Positions 47,055 through 57,410 of a stretch of DNA of 64,000 bases are shown piece after piece. How positions within the stretch are numbered: the stretch's first letter is position 1; every line of letters begins with the position of its first letter. Where the stretch lies: positions 22,605,001 to 22,669,000 of the forward strand of contig CM076153.1 of the NCBI GenBank assembly GCA_038025085.1, in the 5' to 3' direction. A program made the translations under genes and the position numbers. The notes under the pieces are model-generated. The model was not told the DNA's origin and searched no databases. It saw only the letters and a list, made by a program, of their open reading frames with translations. Origin of the DNA: Tetragonia tetragonoides (taxonomy: Eukaryota; Streptophyta; Magnoliopsida; Caryophyllales; Aizoaceae).

Positions 47055-50000
47055 TTACACTAGCTTATCAACAAAACATTTGTTTCTGCTTGACAGCATA
47101 CCTAATACATTAAAACTTAATCTAATTTTTATTTCCCTAATTATGCACTGACTCACTACTTCAGGTGGTCTGGAAATACTCTGAAATATTCTTGTATTTC
47201 GCTCATTCCAAGTATGATAAGTGATGGCTGCCATACAAGCCATGATGATCTTCTTCTGGCTTCTGCAAAGTTTCTTCCTGTTTTCCAACCATCTAGACCA
47301 ACTGCCATAAGTATCTGGGATGCGTTCAGCCTTGGCCCATGAACAAACTCTCCTCTTCAATTCTTCCGCCCAGGGGCATGTGAAGAACAAGTGAGCATGA
47401 TTCTCATCTGTTGTCCGACACAGAACGCATTCTGCATTCACTGGGATTTTAAAGACAGTAATCATTCTGTCTTTTGTAAGAAGCCTTTGTAAGTCACAAA
47501 GCCAGAGAATAAAGCAATGTTTTGGCACATCCACCTAGCTCCAAATAAACTTGGCTGTCCTGTGGATTATGCAGTTGCTATTTCTCAGAAATTTATAGCC
47601 TTCTGCAACCTTGTATCTGCATTGTTGTGCTCTCCACTTGCACTGTTCATGAAACCAACTCCTCATTTCAAGTAGCTTTTTCATATACCAGCTACAATTC
47701 TGTGGAATTTGCACATCCCAGAAATCTTTCCCTTTCATATAAATTGAAGCAACCCATTTCACCCACAGATGATCTTCTTTTTGTGCAATAGCCCACATAA
47801 GCTTGGCTACTACAGCCCTGTTCCAAATCTGGCAGTGCTTAAAATCCAGCCCTCCAAACTTCCTCTCTCTACATATGAAGTCCCAACTGACAAGTGGGAT
47901 TTTATCATGATCATCCCTTTGCCCCCACAGAAATTTCCTACAGACAGCTTCTATTCTTTTGACAATACTCTGAGGGAGTAGAAATATAGATGCCCAGTAC
48001 TCATGAATGGACATTAACACAGAATTGATTAATTGACATTTACCCATATAGGATAAGTGTCTAGAGCTCCAACACTTCACACGAGCAGTTATCTTATTAA
48101 CCAAAAACTCACACTCTACTTTGGTCCACTTAGTAGGTGCCATAGGCATACCTAAGTATCTCATGGGGAAGGCACCCTCCTGAAATCCAGTATTCTATAA
48201 GATTTGTTGTTTCACATCAACAGATACCCCATTCATGTAAACATGTGACTTGAGTTGGTTTGCACATAAACCAGACACATCTGAAAAATGCTGAAGCCCT
48301 TGCATGATCCTAGTAACTGATTGGTCATGACCCTTGCAGACAACCATCAAGTCATCAGCAAAACAAAGGCTCACCAGTTTTAGCCCTTTACACAGAGGAT
48401 GAAACCTAAAGTCTTGCAGATTAGATATCAGTTTAAGAGTTCTTGTTAGGTACTCCATAACTAACACAAAAATGAGAAGAGAAACTAGGTCCCCTTGTCT
48501 CAACCCTCTACCACCCTGAAAATATCCATGCAGACCACCATTCAAGGCTATGGAGAAACTAGTTGTTCTGACACATTGCATTACCCAGTTACAGAACATA
48601 GAAGGGAAGCCAAAACCCCTCAAAATTTCTTCAACAAAATCCCAGTGGACAGTATCAAAAGCCTTCTTCAGATCAATCTCAGAGAGGCATCTAGGTGAGA
48701 CATTCACCTTTCTATTATATAGCCTTATCAAATCCTGGCTAATCAGTATGTTATGTATAATTGACCTCCCTTGACAAAAGCTCCTTGATTTTCATCTATA
48801 ATCTCAGGCAAACCAGGGCTAATCTACTACATATCATCTTGGAGATACATTTGTAAAGTGTGTTACAGCATGCAATTGGTCTAAAATCACTAGGCTTTGA
48901 TGGACTATCAACCTTAGGTATCAATGAAATCACAGTTGAGTTTAATTGAGTAAGAATTTTACCTGATTGAAACAAATCCAATACTGCATCTGAGATATCG
49001 TCACCAATTATGTTCCAAGCAGCTTTAGAAAAACCACTTCCGTACCCATCAGGACCCGGGCTTTTGCATGAGGGTATTGAGTACATTGTAGCCTTCACCT
49101 CCTCTTTTGTGAAAGGATGAGTGAGCTGAATTTTATGTTCAGTAGTGAGTTTCATGCCATTGCTCAAGATGGTGCTACTGGCCTCCCCTCTAGTCACATT
49201 AGTTCATCCTAACATGCCATTATAGAACTGAACAAACTGTTCAGCAACATCAGTTGGCTGTTGCACCCAAACTCCATTATCATCCTTAATTGCATTCACT
49301 CTGTCTACATCTTCTGGATTTAAGAACAGCATGGAAGTATTTGTTGTTTTGGTCCCCAAGACCTATCCATGTGGCTTTACTCTTTTACAGCAAGAAGGAT
49401 TCTGCAGCAAGAGAGAGTTTAGCAAATTTTTGTGATGTTTCCTTTTCCTACATTTGCAAGTGGACATTGAGCAAGTCCTTGTGCAGCTCTTCCTGGGCCT
49501 GGTACATAGCTAGTTTAGCCTTATGAGCTTGTACCTCAATATCACTAAACTGCTGTTTATTCAACTTCCTAAGCTTACTCTTCAGTAGCTTGTATTTCTG
49601 TGCCACTTTAAACATCTTGCTGCCCCTGATGCTTGTTCTCCATGCATTTTCCACAATTGGAATGATCCTCTGACTGAGCCCACATGTCAAAATATTTAAA
49701 ATGAGTTCCACGAACCCTGGTATCAATCATAAAGCTGGAGTGTGATCAGAAATCTCCTCTGGGAGGAACCATACTTCTGATTTCTCAAACATGTCAAGCC
49801 ACTCTTCATTGCAAATCACTCGATCAAGTTTTGAGAAAACCCTATGCTGATCTTCCTACTTGTTTGTCCATGTAAATCTACAACCCCTCCACTCATGATC
49901 ATGGAGATTGCAGTCATTAATGCAGTCCTAGAAGTCAATAAAGTCAGCCATTACAACCTTATCACCACCCAACCCGTCCCCAGTGTGAAGCAAGCTGTTG

Positions 50001-50403
50001 AAATCCCCAAGGACAATCCAGGAGCTATCTGCCTCAGATCAGCCCACATACCCATCCTTTCACTTACGCCATTAAACCCATAAACAAAAGTTACAAAGAA
50101 TTCTTTCATTGTAAAAAGGTGCTTCACACTACAGTGCGCAACCTGCGCTTCGGCTTTCAAAATTCGAACCTTGAAATAATCAACCCTCCATATCACCTAA
50201 ATTCTACCCCGAGGGTTCAAGTTTTGATTTATGAAGGATACCCAGCTCGAACACAGGTTTTGATAACTTTTTGTAAAGTTTTTGCTTCTAATCTTTGTTT
50301 CAACAAGCCCACATAGGCCAATTTTATTTTGCAGTAGAAAAGTTCTCACCTCTCTTTGCTTATTTGGGGCATTTAGCCCACGAGTGTTCCAGGCTAGAAT
50401 TCT
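47055..50403 (-). pseudogene. LINE ORF2, left-arm copy
   Basis: Endonuclease start region near 50403 has lost its ATG relative to the right arm. RT: CKSPGPDGYGSGFSK, DFRPIACCNTLYKCISK, EIDLKKAFDTVHWDF (motif A Asp present) and CFADDLMVV (motif C). A zf-RVT domain ends the frame (ECVLCRTTDENHAHLFFTC), with stop at 47055. Stops after CLRL (48796) and after NVHLQM (49448) are shared with the right arm, so they predate the duplication. It retains about 80 bp near 47616-47693 that the right arm lacks. Confidence 0.88.
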
Positions 50404-50406
50404 ATC

Positions 50407-51881
50407 CTACTCCCCATGGGAGCTCAGGTTGACCTCTTCTGCCTCATGCAATTGCTGCACGCTGTTATCCTCTTCCTGCAAAACCTCAAACGTATTCCCC
50501 ATTGGGACCTCTTGGTGCTCTTCAGTACTCTGATGGCTCTTTTTTTTTTTGTTTCTGAACAATTTTCCAAGTCCCATCCTGTGCTGCATTCTGTGAGTCC
50601 CTTGGTTTACTCCCCATACCAGTTGTCCGTGTGCTAACCACCATTGGTATTACCTCATTTATTTTACCCTTCCCCTTATCAGGTACATTACAATTATCTG
50701 GCTCCTTCACTCTCTCAGGCTCCTTAGTCTGACCCTGCTCAACTGTGCAATCTTACTCAAAGAATATAGGGACCAATATATAACATCCAATTTATGGAAT
50801 TGTACCCATATGGGAACAGATTTCACCTCCATGTTCTTATGTCCATTCTCAGACCAAGGCTTAACAATGAATGGCTTAGGGCCTGTTCTCTTCAACTTCT
50901 CCCCAGAGTATTCAAGAAAATTCAGTTCAGTCCAGTAAACTTCAGTTCAGTTCAGTAAAAAGAAGTTCAGTTCAGAAAAATTCAGTACAGTTCGGTAAAC
51001 CAAAGCACAAATTTACTCTTTGTAATTGTAGATTCAGTAAAAATACGTTCAGTTCAGGAAAATTCAGTTCAGTTCAGTAAATTTAAGTTCAGTTCAGGAT
51101 TGTGCAGATAAGTTCAGTAAAAAGAAGGTGAAGAGAACAAGCTTTTATTGTCAAAGTGATGACAATCAAGCTGAATCACAGAATCCCTACCCAACAACGT
51201 TTTAAATCGGACAATGAATTTCCCATTATACATCCTAATTATTTTGTCAATCCCAAACTTCCCCCAAACACGTTTTATGTATCCCTCCATCACTTCAGTT
51301 GGAGGATGAGCACCTAGAACAAAACATATCATAGCATTCTCCCAATATGTAATTTCAGATTTGAGGTCCTCATGCTCAATTTTACAAACCAACACACCCT
51401 CCTTCTTCATAGGTTTCACAAAATTGAGTTTACCTCCCAAATTATTAAGCTTATGAACATCAAACGTGTCCCAAACACCACCAGTTTTTGATTTACCTGA
51501 TTCAGTAGATCCTTGCTCCGATTGTGTTTCTGATTCCACCTCCTCCATTTCCTCTGCCCATGATTTGCTTGTATTCCCCGAGTGAAGAATTTGAAGCCAT
51601 TGTTGAAGCTTTTCTTTAGCCACCTCCTTATTTCGCTTGTCTTTATTAACCTCTGTCTTAAGTGTTTCTGTAATTGCTTTTGTTAGGGTTTTCTCGATCT
51701 CACGCTCCATTATCCAAGCTTCCATATCTGAAGAGAGGTTCCTGATCACTCGATTATTCCGTCGATCATCACTTCCACCACCATCGCCATCTTCCTCCGA
51801 TGAATTTGGTTGCTGATTTTGCTTCTTTTTTGGAGGTCTACCTCGTCCCCGCTTGGTAGGGAGCATGTTATCATGCGCCAC
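50407..51881 (-). pseudogene. LINE ORF1, left-arm copy, knuckle deleted
   Basis: Starts MAHDNMLPTKRGRGRPPKKK (51881 down), a basic AT-hook-like N-terminus. It continues through a coiled, charged region and the DUF4283 domain (VLVCKIEHEDLKSEITYWEN, then FVLGAHPPTEVMEGYIKRVW) and is broken by the 266-bp MITE at 50879-51144. After the MITE it reads KPFIVKPWSENGHKN and VPIWVQFHKLDVIYW, then loses 292 bp containing the CCHC knuckle. It resumes at QSTEEHQEVPMGN and ends TAG 50409-50407. An RNA-binding role is expected in life; inactive here. Confidence 0.85.
50879..51144. mobile_element. CTGAA-rich MITE inside LINE ORF1 (left arm)
   Basis: 266 bp, TIR gggcctgttctcttcaactt against aggtgaagagaacaagctt, TSD TTA at 50876-50878 and 51145-51147. 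The interior is almost wholly ttcagttcagtaaa iterations. The counterpart at 56440-56705 has the same length and position. Confidence 0.88.
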
Positions 51882-51943
51882 TGGAGTTTATCTCTCTAAA
51901 AGAAAAGAGACATTCCAAGATGGTATTGGATCATGAATATTTG

Positions 51944-52502
51944 TTTATTATTTCTAAATGATTTTTTTTTGTAATGAAGGATTATGTTGTTCAAATGCTC
52001 TAACGCATGTAGAGCTTGTGGTACATGCATGCGTGCATGTGCCCAGGTGCACCCTATAAAATGCACCTGAGTGCCTCAAAAAAGTTACGGATGCGGTTAT
52101 GATTCCGTTTTTTTTTTTTTTTTTTTGAGTGAATGCCGTAATGATTCTTCGTCTAACTGGTTGCCTAGATTGCACTAATACAGATTTGGGACATTAACAA
52201 GTACGAGCACTTCACAATAATTTAAATTCGAGACATGAATGAGTACGAGCACAGCAATGGGGTACAATATCTTTGCAAAAATAGAAAATGAATACGTGTA
52301 CTATTCGGTTCAGTTCAATGAAAAGGAACACATCCTTATTTATTTTTAACATATTAAGATTTAGTGCCTGAATTACTAAATATAAGAAAACTTTGATTTT
52401 AATATACTATATTAATTATAAAACAGGGGAACTTAAGTATTTTAATAATTATTTTCTAACTCAACTTAGTGAGTTACGGAGTACTTAAGTGGCTATGTTT
52501 AG
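51944..52502. other. Left-arm flank between LINE and RNase H fragment
   Basis: Non-coding; mirrors 55071-55622. It contains an alternating purine-pyrimidine stretch tgtacatgcatgcgtgcatg-like (52022 on) and a T run. No gene. Confidence 0.6.
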
Positions 52503-52812
52503 GGTATAGTTAGATGTAACTAAGAATTTGTCAAGAGTGGGAGATTCACCTAGTTATGTAAATTTAGAAACGAAAATACCAAAGGAGCCACGAAAAGATA
52601 TCAAATGGACTAAACCAAGACAAGAGTACATTAAGTTAAAATTTGATGGCTCTAAATTAATAATGATAAGGCTGCAAATGGATTTGTGTTAAGGGATGCT
52701 ATGAGTAAAGTGCGCTTCTCTCTTGGGTGTAACAACTTGTGTTACTAGCTCAGTTCTTAACGCAGAAATGATTGGATTAAAGGAAGGAATCAGAGTAGCG
52801 CGCTCCATAGGT
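52503..52812 (+). pseudogene. RNase H (RVT_3) fragment, left arm
   Basis: Reads VGDSPSYVNLETKIPKEP, then KWTKPRQEYIKLKFDGSK (first catalytic Asp in FDGS), loses frame, and resumes at LNAEMIGLKEGIRVARSIGY (with the expected Glu), where the Copia LTR begins. This is the plant LINE/host ribonuclease H-like domain. It is less intact than the right-arm copy, having a small deletion after the FDGS region. Confidence 0.65.
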
Positions 52813-52943
52813 TATAATAGGGTATTAGAAATTAGATTAGGATACTAATTCTGTAAACCTCTGTGTAACCCTAATCACACTTCTATATATATATGCGCCA
52901 AGGCTCCCATATTGGGTGAGCTATTCAGTCTATTGTCTGCACA
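52813..52943 (+). repeat. Copia family B LTR, left arm
   Basis: 131 bp, TATAATAGGGTATTAG ... GTCTGCACA, followed directly by the PBS tggtatcagagc (52944-52955) and gag start codons (ATG 53033). Faces the copy at 54626-54756 head to head. Confidence 0.88.
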
Positions 52944-53123
52944 TGGTATCAGAGCACTAGGTTCTCTAAAAATTCCCACCCGCCTCTCTAATAAACCCTA
53001 CCTTCTTTCTCACGTTCGTTTCTTCCACAGCCATGGATCAACACTCCTCTCTTCCCCGGTCTACCATGGCTTCCTCATCTGTTACTGAACCACTCATGAA
53101 CTCACCAGCGCATCAGTTTCCTC

Positions 53124-54445
53124 CCAACAACAATAAGACAATGCAATTGATTAGTTGGGGGGGAGCCCAAAACTCCGTCAAAGGTGTTGTTGTTGCCTGA
53201 AAAGGAAGACAAGTTAGAAACATGGGGCACTTCATGGTAACTTGACGATAACAAAACTGAATTACAAATATCTGTTAAACCATTATTATTTGAAGTCGAT
53301 GCCCCTTGGTTTTTATTTTGGTTGCTGCGACCACGATAATTATTGTTGTTGTTCCAGCCACGACCGCCACACCACGTCCTCCACCATAGTTGTTGCGACC
53401 ACCCCCTCGGTTATTACTACGACCTTGATTGCCACGACCTTGGGAGTTGTTAGTGGTCGCATTCGAGCCACTCCCTGCATTAGTATTAGCCTGGGCAGCA
53501 AAAGCTTGTTGAAGAGGTGGCTGAGCATCACGATCATGGAGCTGGTGCAGGCGCTGCTCGTAGTGAATAAGACGAGCTTTTATATCATCAAAAGAAACTT
53601 GACCAGGAACATAAGTAATAGCAGTAACCAAGGGCTCAAAGTCAGAGGTAAGCCCACTGATTGTATCCTGTAGCAGCTCAAGCTCATCAACAGGAACATT
53701 AATGGAGGCCAAGGAATCAGCGATAGTCTTAATTCGCCGTAGATAGTCTGCAACAGGTTCGGTTTCACCCTTGCGAATATTGGACAGAGACCGCTTGAGT
53801 TCAACCATACGAGCTAGGCTGGGGTATTGAACCGGGACATGAGACGGTGCCAGATTTGAGCAGAATACACCACTTCATGGACTTCGGCTAGAAGTTCGCG
53901 AGAGAGTGTGGCAAAAAGCCATGAGCGAACACATTGATCGAGGCGGAGCCAAGTGTGATAAGAGGGATTGGGGCGTTGGATGCCGGTATGGTCAAGAATA
54001 GACCGAGGAGGGGCTGTGAGAGAACCATCAACCGAGCCCGATAGATTGTGCATAACCAGAAACGTTGTGAACTGGGTACGCCATGGGAGAAAATCCTCGG
54101 TAGCGGCAAGAGTAATAGTAACACGATTCTTGACGTTGACAGACCATACGTTTGAGACAAACGGGGGAAGCCCTCCATGAATAGGGTCCAAAGGATCAAG
54201 ATTTTGGCCAGCATAGCCACCCAGCACTGTATTGGGGATGCCGGAGACAAAAGGAAAAGAGAAGGCAGGCGCGGTCGAGGGTGAGACAGTTGATGCAGGA
54301 AGCCAAATAGTAGGAAACAGAGAGGTAGGCACAGTAGGTTGAGAAAAACCCCAGGAGATAGGAGACTGGCGAGGACCCGCAGAAAAACCCGGAGGCGTGC
54401 GTAAGTGAGGTGAAGAGGAGCCAGTCTCAAGCACAGCCGAGGAGA
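53124..54445 (-). other. Spacer (loop) of the inverted duplication
   Basis: 1322 bp present once. It consists of the minus-strand continuation of the Copia family B gag, which is part of the right-arm element; the left arm begins abruptly inside it at 53123/53124. Sequence at the junction switches from gtttcctc-tctcc (true gag order) to gtttcctc-ccaac. Confidence 0.85.
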
Positions 54446-54536
54446 GAGGAAACTGATGCGCTGGTGAGTTCATGAGTGGTTCAGTAACAGATGAGGAAGC
54501 CATGGTAGACAGGGGAAGAGAGGAGTGTTGATCCAT
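53150..54536 (-). pseudogene. Copia family B gag
   Basis: Starts MDQHSSLPLSTMASSS (54536 down). A Pro/Ser-rich N-terminus is followed by the capsid region (VTITLAATEDFLPWRTQF, then YHTWLRLDQCVRSWLFATLS). A one-base frameshift near 53815 separates FNTPA from MVELKRSLSNIRKGETEP, part of the UBN2 gag domain (VADYLRRIKTIADSLASINV, then LIHYEQRLHQLH). Near 53420 a second frameshift leaves the Gly/Arg/Asn-rich nucleocapsid tail (GWNNNNNYRGRSNQNKNQG) in another frame. The zinc knuckle and all of pol are absent. In life it would form retroelement particles. Confidence 0.85.
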
Positions 54537-54613
54537 GGCTGTGGAAGAAACGAACGTGAGAAAGAAGGTAGGGTTTATTAGAGAGGCGGGTGGGAATTTT
54601 TAGAGAACCTAGT

Positions 54614-54625
54614 GCTCTGATACCA
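54614..54625 (-). promoter_or_regulatory. Primer-binding site of Copia family B
   Basis: Minus strand tggtatcagagc adjoining the LTR at 54626, complementary to initiator tRNA-Met. Mirrors 52944-52955. Confidence 0.85.
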
Positions 54626-54756
54626 TGTGCAGACAATAGACTGAATAGCTCACCCAATATGGGAGCCTTGGCGCATATATATATAGAAGTGTGATTAGGG
54701 TTACACAGAGGTTTACAGAATTAGTATCCTAATCTAATTTCTAATACCCTATTATA
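54626..54756 (-). repeat. Copia family B 5' LTR, right arm
   Basis: 131 bp, the complement of 52813-52943. This is the LTR that drives the gag in the spacer. Confidence 0.88.
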
Positions 54757-55070
54757 ACCTATGGAGCGCGCTACTCTGATTCCTTCCTTTAATCCAATCA
54801 TTTCTGCGTTAAGAACTGAGCTAGTAGAACAAGTTACACCCAAGAGAGAAACGCACTTTACTCATAGCATCTCTTAACACAAATCCATCTGCAGCCTTAT
54901 CATTATTAATTTTAGAGCCATCAAATTTTAACTTAATGTACTCTTGTCTTGGTTTAGTCCATTTGATATCTTTCCATGGCTCCTTTGGTATTTTCGTTTC
55001 TAAATTTACATAACTAGGTGAATCTCCCACTCTTGACAAATTCTTAGTTACATCTGACTATACCCTAAAC
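54757..55070 (-). pseudogene. RNase H (RVT_3) fragment, right arm
   Basis: The better copy: an open frame of 72 codons (55039-54821) reads VNLETKIPKEPWKDIKWTKP, then KLKFDGSKINNDKAADGF, then VLRDAMSKVRFSLG, a typical plant RNase H fold start with catalytic Asp. It is followed after a frame change by LNAEMIGLKEGIR up to the Copia LTR, which inserted into it. Donor could be a LINE ORF2 C-terminus or a host RNase H-like gene. Confidence 0.68.
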
Positions 55071-55622
55071 ATAGCCACTTAACTACTCCATAACTCACTA
55101 AGTTGAGTTAGAAAATAATTATTAAAATACTTAAATTCCCCTGTTTTATAATTAATATAGTATATTAAAATCAGAGTTTTCTTATATTTAGTAATTCAGG
55201 CACTAAATCTTAATATCTTAAAAATAATTAAGGATGTGTTTCCTTTCATTGAACTGAACTGAATAGTACACGTATTCATTTTCTATTTTTGCAAAGATAT
55301 TGTACCCCATTGTTGTGCTCGTACTCATTCATGTCTCGAATTTAAATTATTGTGAAGTGCTCGTACTCTTTAATGTCCCAAATCTGTATTAGTGCAATCT
55401 AGGCAACCGGTTAGACGAAAAATCATTACGACATTCACTCAAAAAAAAAAAAAAAAGGAATCATAACCGCATCCGTAACTTTTTTGAGGCACTCAGGTGC
55501 ATTGTATAGGGTGCACCTGGGCACATGCACGCATGCATGTACCACAAGCTCTACATGCGTCAGAGCATTTGAACAGCATAATCCTTCATTACAAAAAAAA
55601 AAAATCATTTAGAAATAATAAA
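55071..55622. other. Right-arm flank between RNase H fragment and LINE
   Basis: Mirror of 51944-52502. Non-coding, with an A run at 55441-55457 and gcacatgcacgcatgcatg near 55519. Confidence 0.6.
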
Positions 55623-56439
55623 CAAATATTCATGATCCAATACCATCTTGGAATGTCTCTTTTCTTTTAGAGAGATAAACTCCAGTGGCGCATGATAACA
55701 AGCGATTCTTATCATGCTCCCTACCAAGCGGGGACGAGGTAGACCTCCAAAAAAGAAGCAAAATCAGCAACCAAATTCATCGGAGGAAGATGGCGATGGG
55801 GGTGGAAGTGATGATCGACGGAATAATCGAGTGATCAGGAACCTCTCTTCAGATATGGAAGCTTCGATAATGGAGCGTGAGAACGAGAAAACCCTAACGA
55901 AAGCAATTACAGAAACACTAAAGACAGAGGTTAATAAAGACAAGCGAAATAAGGAGGTGGCTAAAGAAAAGCTTCAACAATGGCTTCAAATTCTTCACTC
56001 GAGTTCGGAGAATAAAAGAAAATCATGGGCAGAGGAAATGGAGGAGGTGGAATCAGAAACACAATCGGTGCAAGGGTCTACTGAATCAGGTAAATCAAAA
56101 ACTGGTGGTGTTTGGGACACGTTTGATGTTCATAAGCTTAATAATTTGGGGGGTAAACTCAATTTTGTGAAACCTATGAAGAAGGAGGGTGTGTTGGTTT
56201 GTAAAATTGAGCATGAGGACATCAAATCTGAAATTACATACTGGGAGAATGCTATGATATGTTTTGTTCTAGGTGCTCATCCTCCAACTGAGTGATGGAG
56301 GGATACATTAAACATGTTGGGGGAAGTTTGGGATTGACAAAATAATTAGGATGTATAATGGGAAATTCATTGTCCGATTTTAAACGCTGTTGGGTAGGGA
56401 TTTTGTGATTCAGCTTGATTGTCATCACTTTGACAATAA

Positions 56440-56705
56440 AAGCCTGTTCTCTTCACCTTCTTTTTACTGAACTTATCTGCACAATCCTGAACTGAACTTA
56501 AATTTACTGAACTGAACTGAATTTTCCTGAACTGAACTTATTTTTACTGAATCTACAATTACAAAGAGTAAATTTGTGCTTTGGTTTACCGAACTGTACT
56601 GAATTTTTCTGAACTGAACTTCTTTTTTCTGAACTGAACTGAAGTTTACTGGACTGAACTGAATTTTCTTGAATACTCTAGGGAGAAGTTGAAAAGAACA
56701 GGCCC
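56440..56705. mobile_element. CTGAA-rich MITE inside LINE ORF1 (right arm)
   Basis: 266 bp, TSD TAA at 56437-56439 and 56706-56708, TIR aagcctgttctcttcacctt against gaagttgaaaagaacaggccc. The interior is tandem actgaactgaa. The same element as in the left arm, so insertion preceded the duplication. Confidence 0.88.
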
Positions 56706-57410
56706 TAAGTCATTCATTGTTAAGCCTTGGTCTGAGAATGGACATAAGAACATAGAGGTGAAATCTGTTCCCATATGGGTACAATTCCATAAATTGGATG
56801 TTATATATTGGTCCCTATATTCCTTGAGTAAGATTGCAAGCCTTCTAGGGCAGCCTATCATGACTGATAGGGCTACTGAGCAGAGAACGAGGCTGAATTT
56901 TGCAAGGGTTTTGATTGACGTTGATATAGGGGATAAACTTCCAGATTATGTGGTCTTTGAGGATGAGTGTGGGGATTTGATTCACCAGAAAATCACGTTT
57001 GAAGGGAAGCCAATTAAATGCACTTTTTGTCATGGCTTTGGACATGATATCACAAATTGCAGGAAGAAAAACAAGCTAGTTAAAGGAAAGGCCTCATAGG
57101 AGAAGGAAGGTTTGAATAAGGAGGGTATCACAGTTGAGCAGGGTCAGACTAAGGAGCATGACAGAGTGAAGGAGCCAGATAATTGTAATGTACCTGATAA
57201 GGGGAAGGGTAAAATAAATGAGGTAATACCAATGGTGGTTAGCACACGGACAGCTGGTATGGGGAGTAAACCAAGGGACTCACAGAATGCAACACAGGGT
57301 GGGACTTGGAAAATTGTTCAGAAACAAAAAAAAAGAGCCATCAGAGTACTGAAGAGCACCAAGAGGTCCCAATGGGGAACACGTTTGAGGTTCAGCAGGA
57401 AGAGGATGAT

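Larger units (their letters stand above)
46919..51932 (-). mobile_element. L1-type LINE, left-arm copy
   Basis: Minus-strand copy, 5014 bp. TSD copies are atgaatattta (46908-46918) and atgaatatttg (51933-51943), one mismatch. The 3' end carries ttaccaaaaaaaaaa-type A tail sequence (46921-46935 on plus as a T run). It is the inverted duplicate of 55634-63047 and a different LINE family from 5402-16225. Confidence 0.9.
45973..53123. repeat. Left arm of large inverted duplication
   Basis: Its complement matches 54446-64000 in order and over all components: outer flank, LINE with TSD, MITE inside the LINE, inter-element flank, RNase H fragment, 131-bp Copia LTR, PBS and the first codons of gag. 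The inner breakpoint is after gtttcctc (53123). The outer end is undetermined because the right arm runs past the window. Arm-specific change here: a 292-bp deletion at about 50746, corresponding to 56839-57130. Confidence 0.92.
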
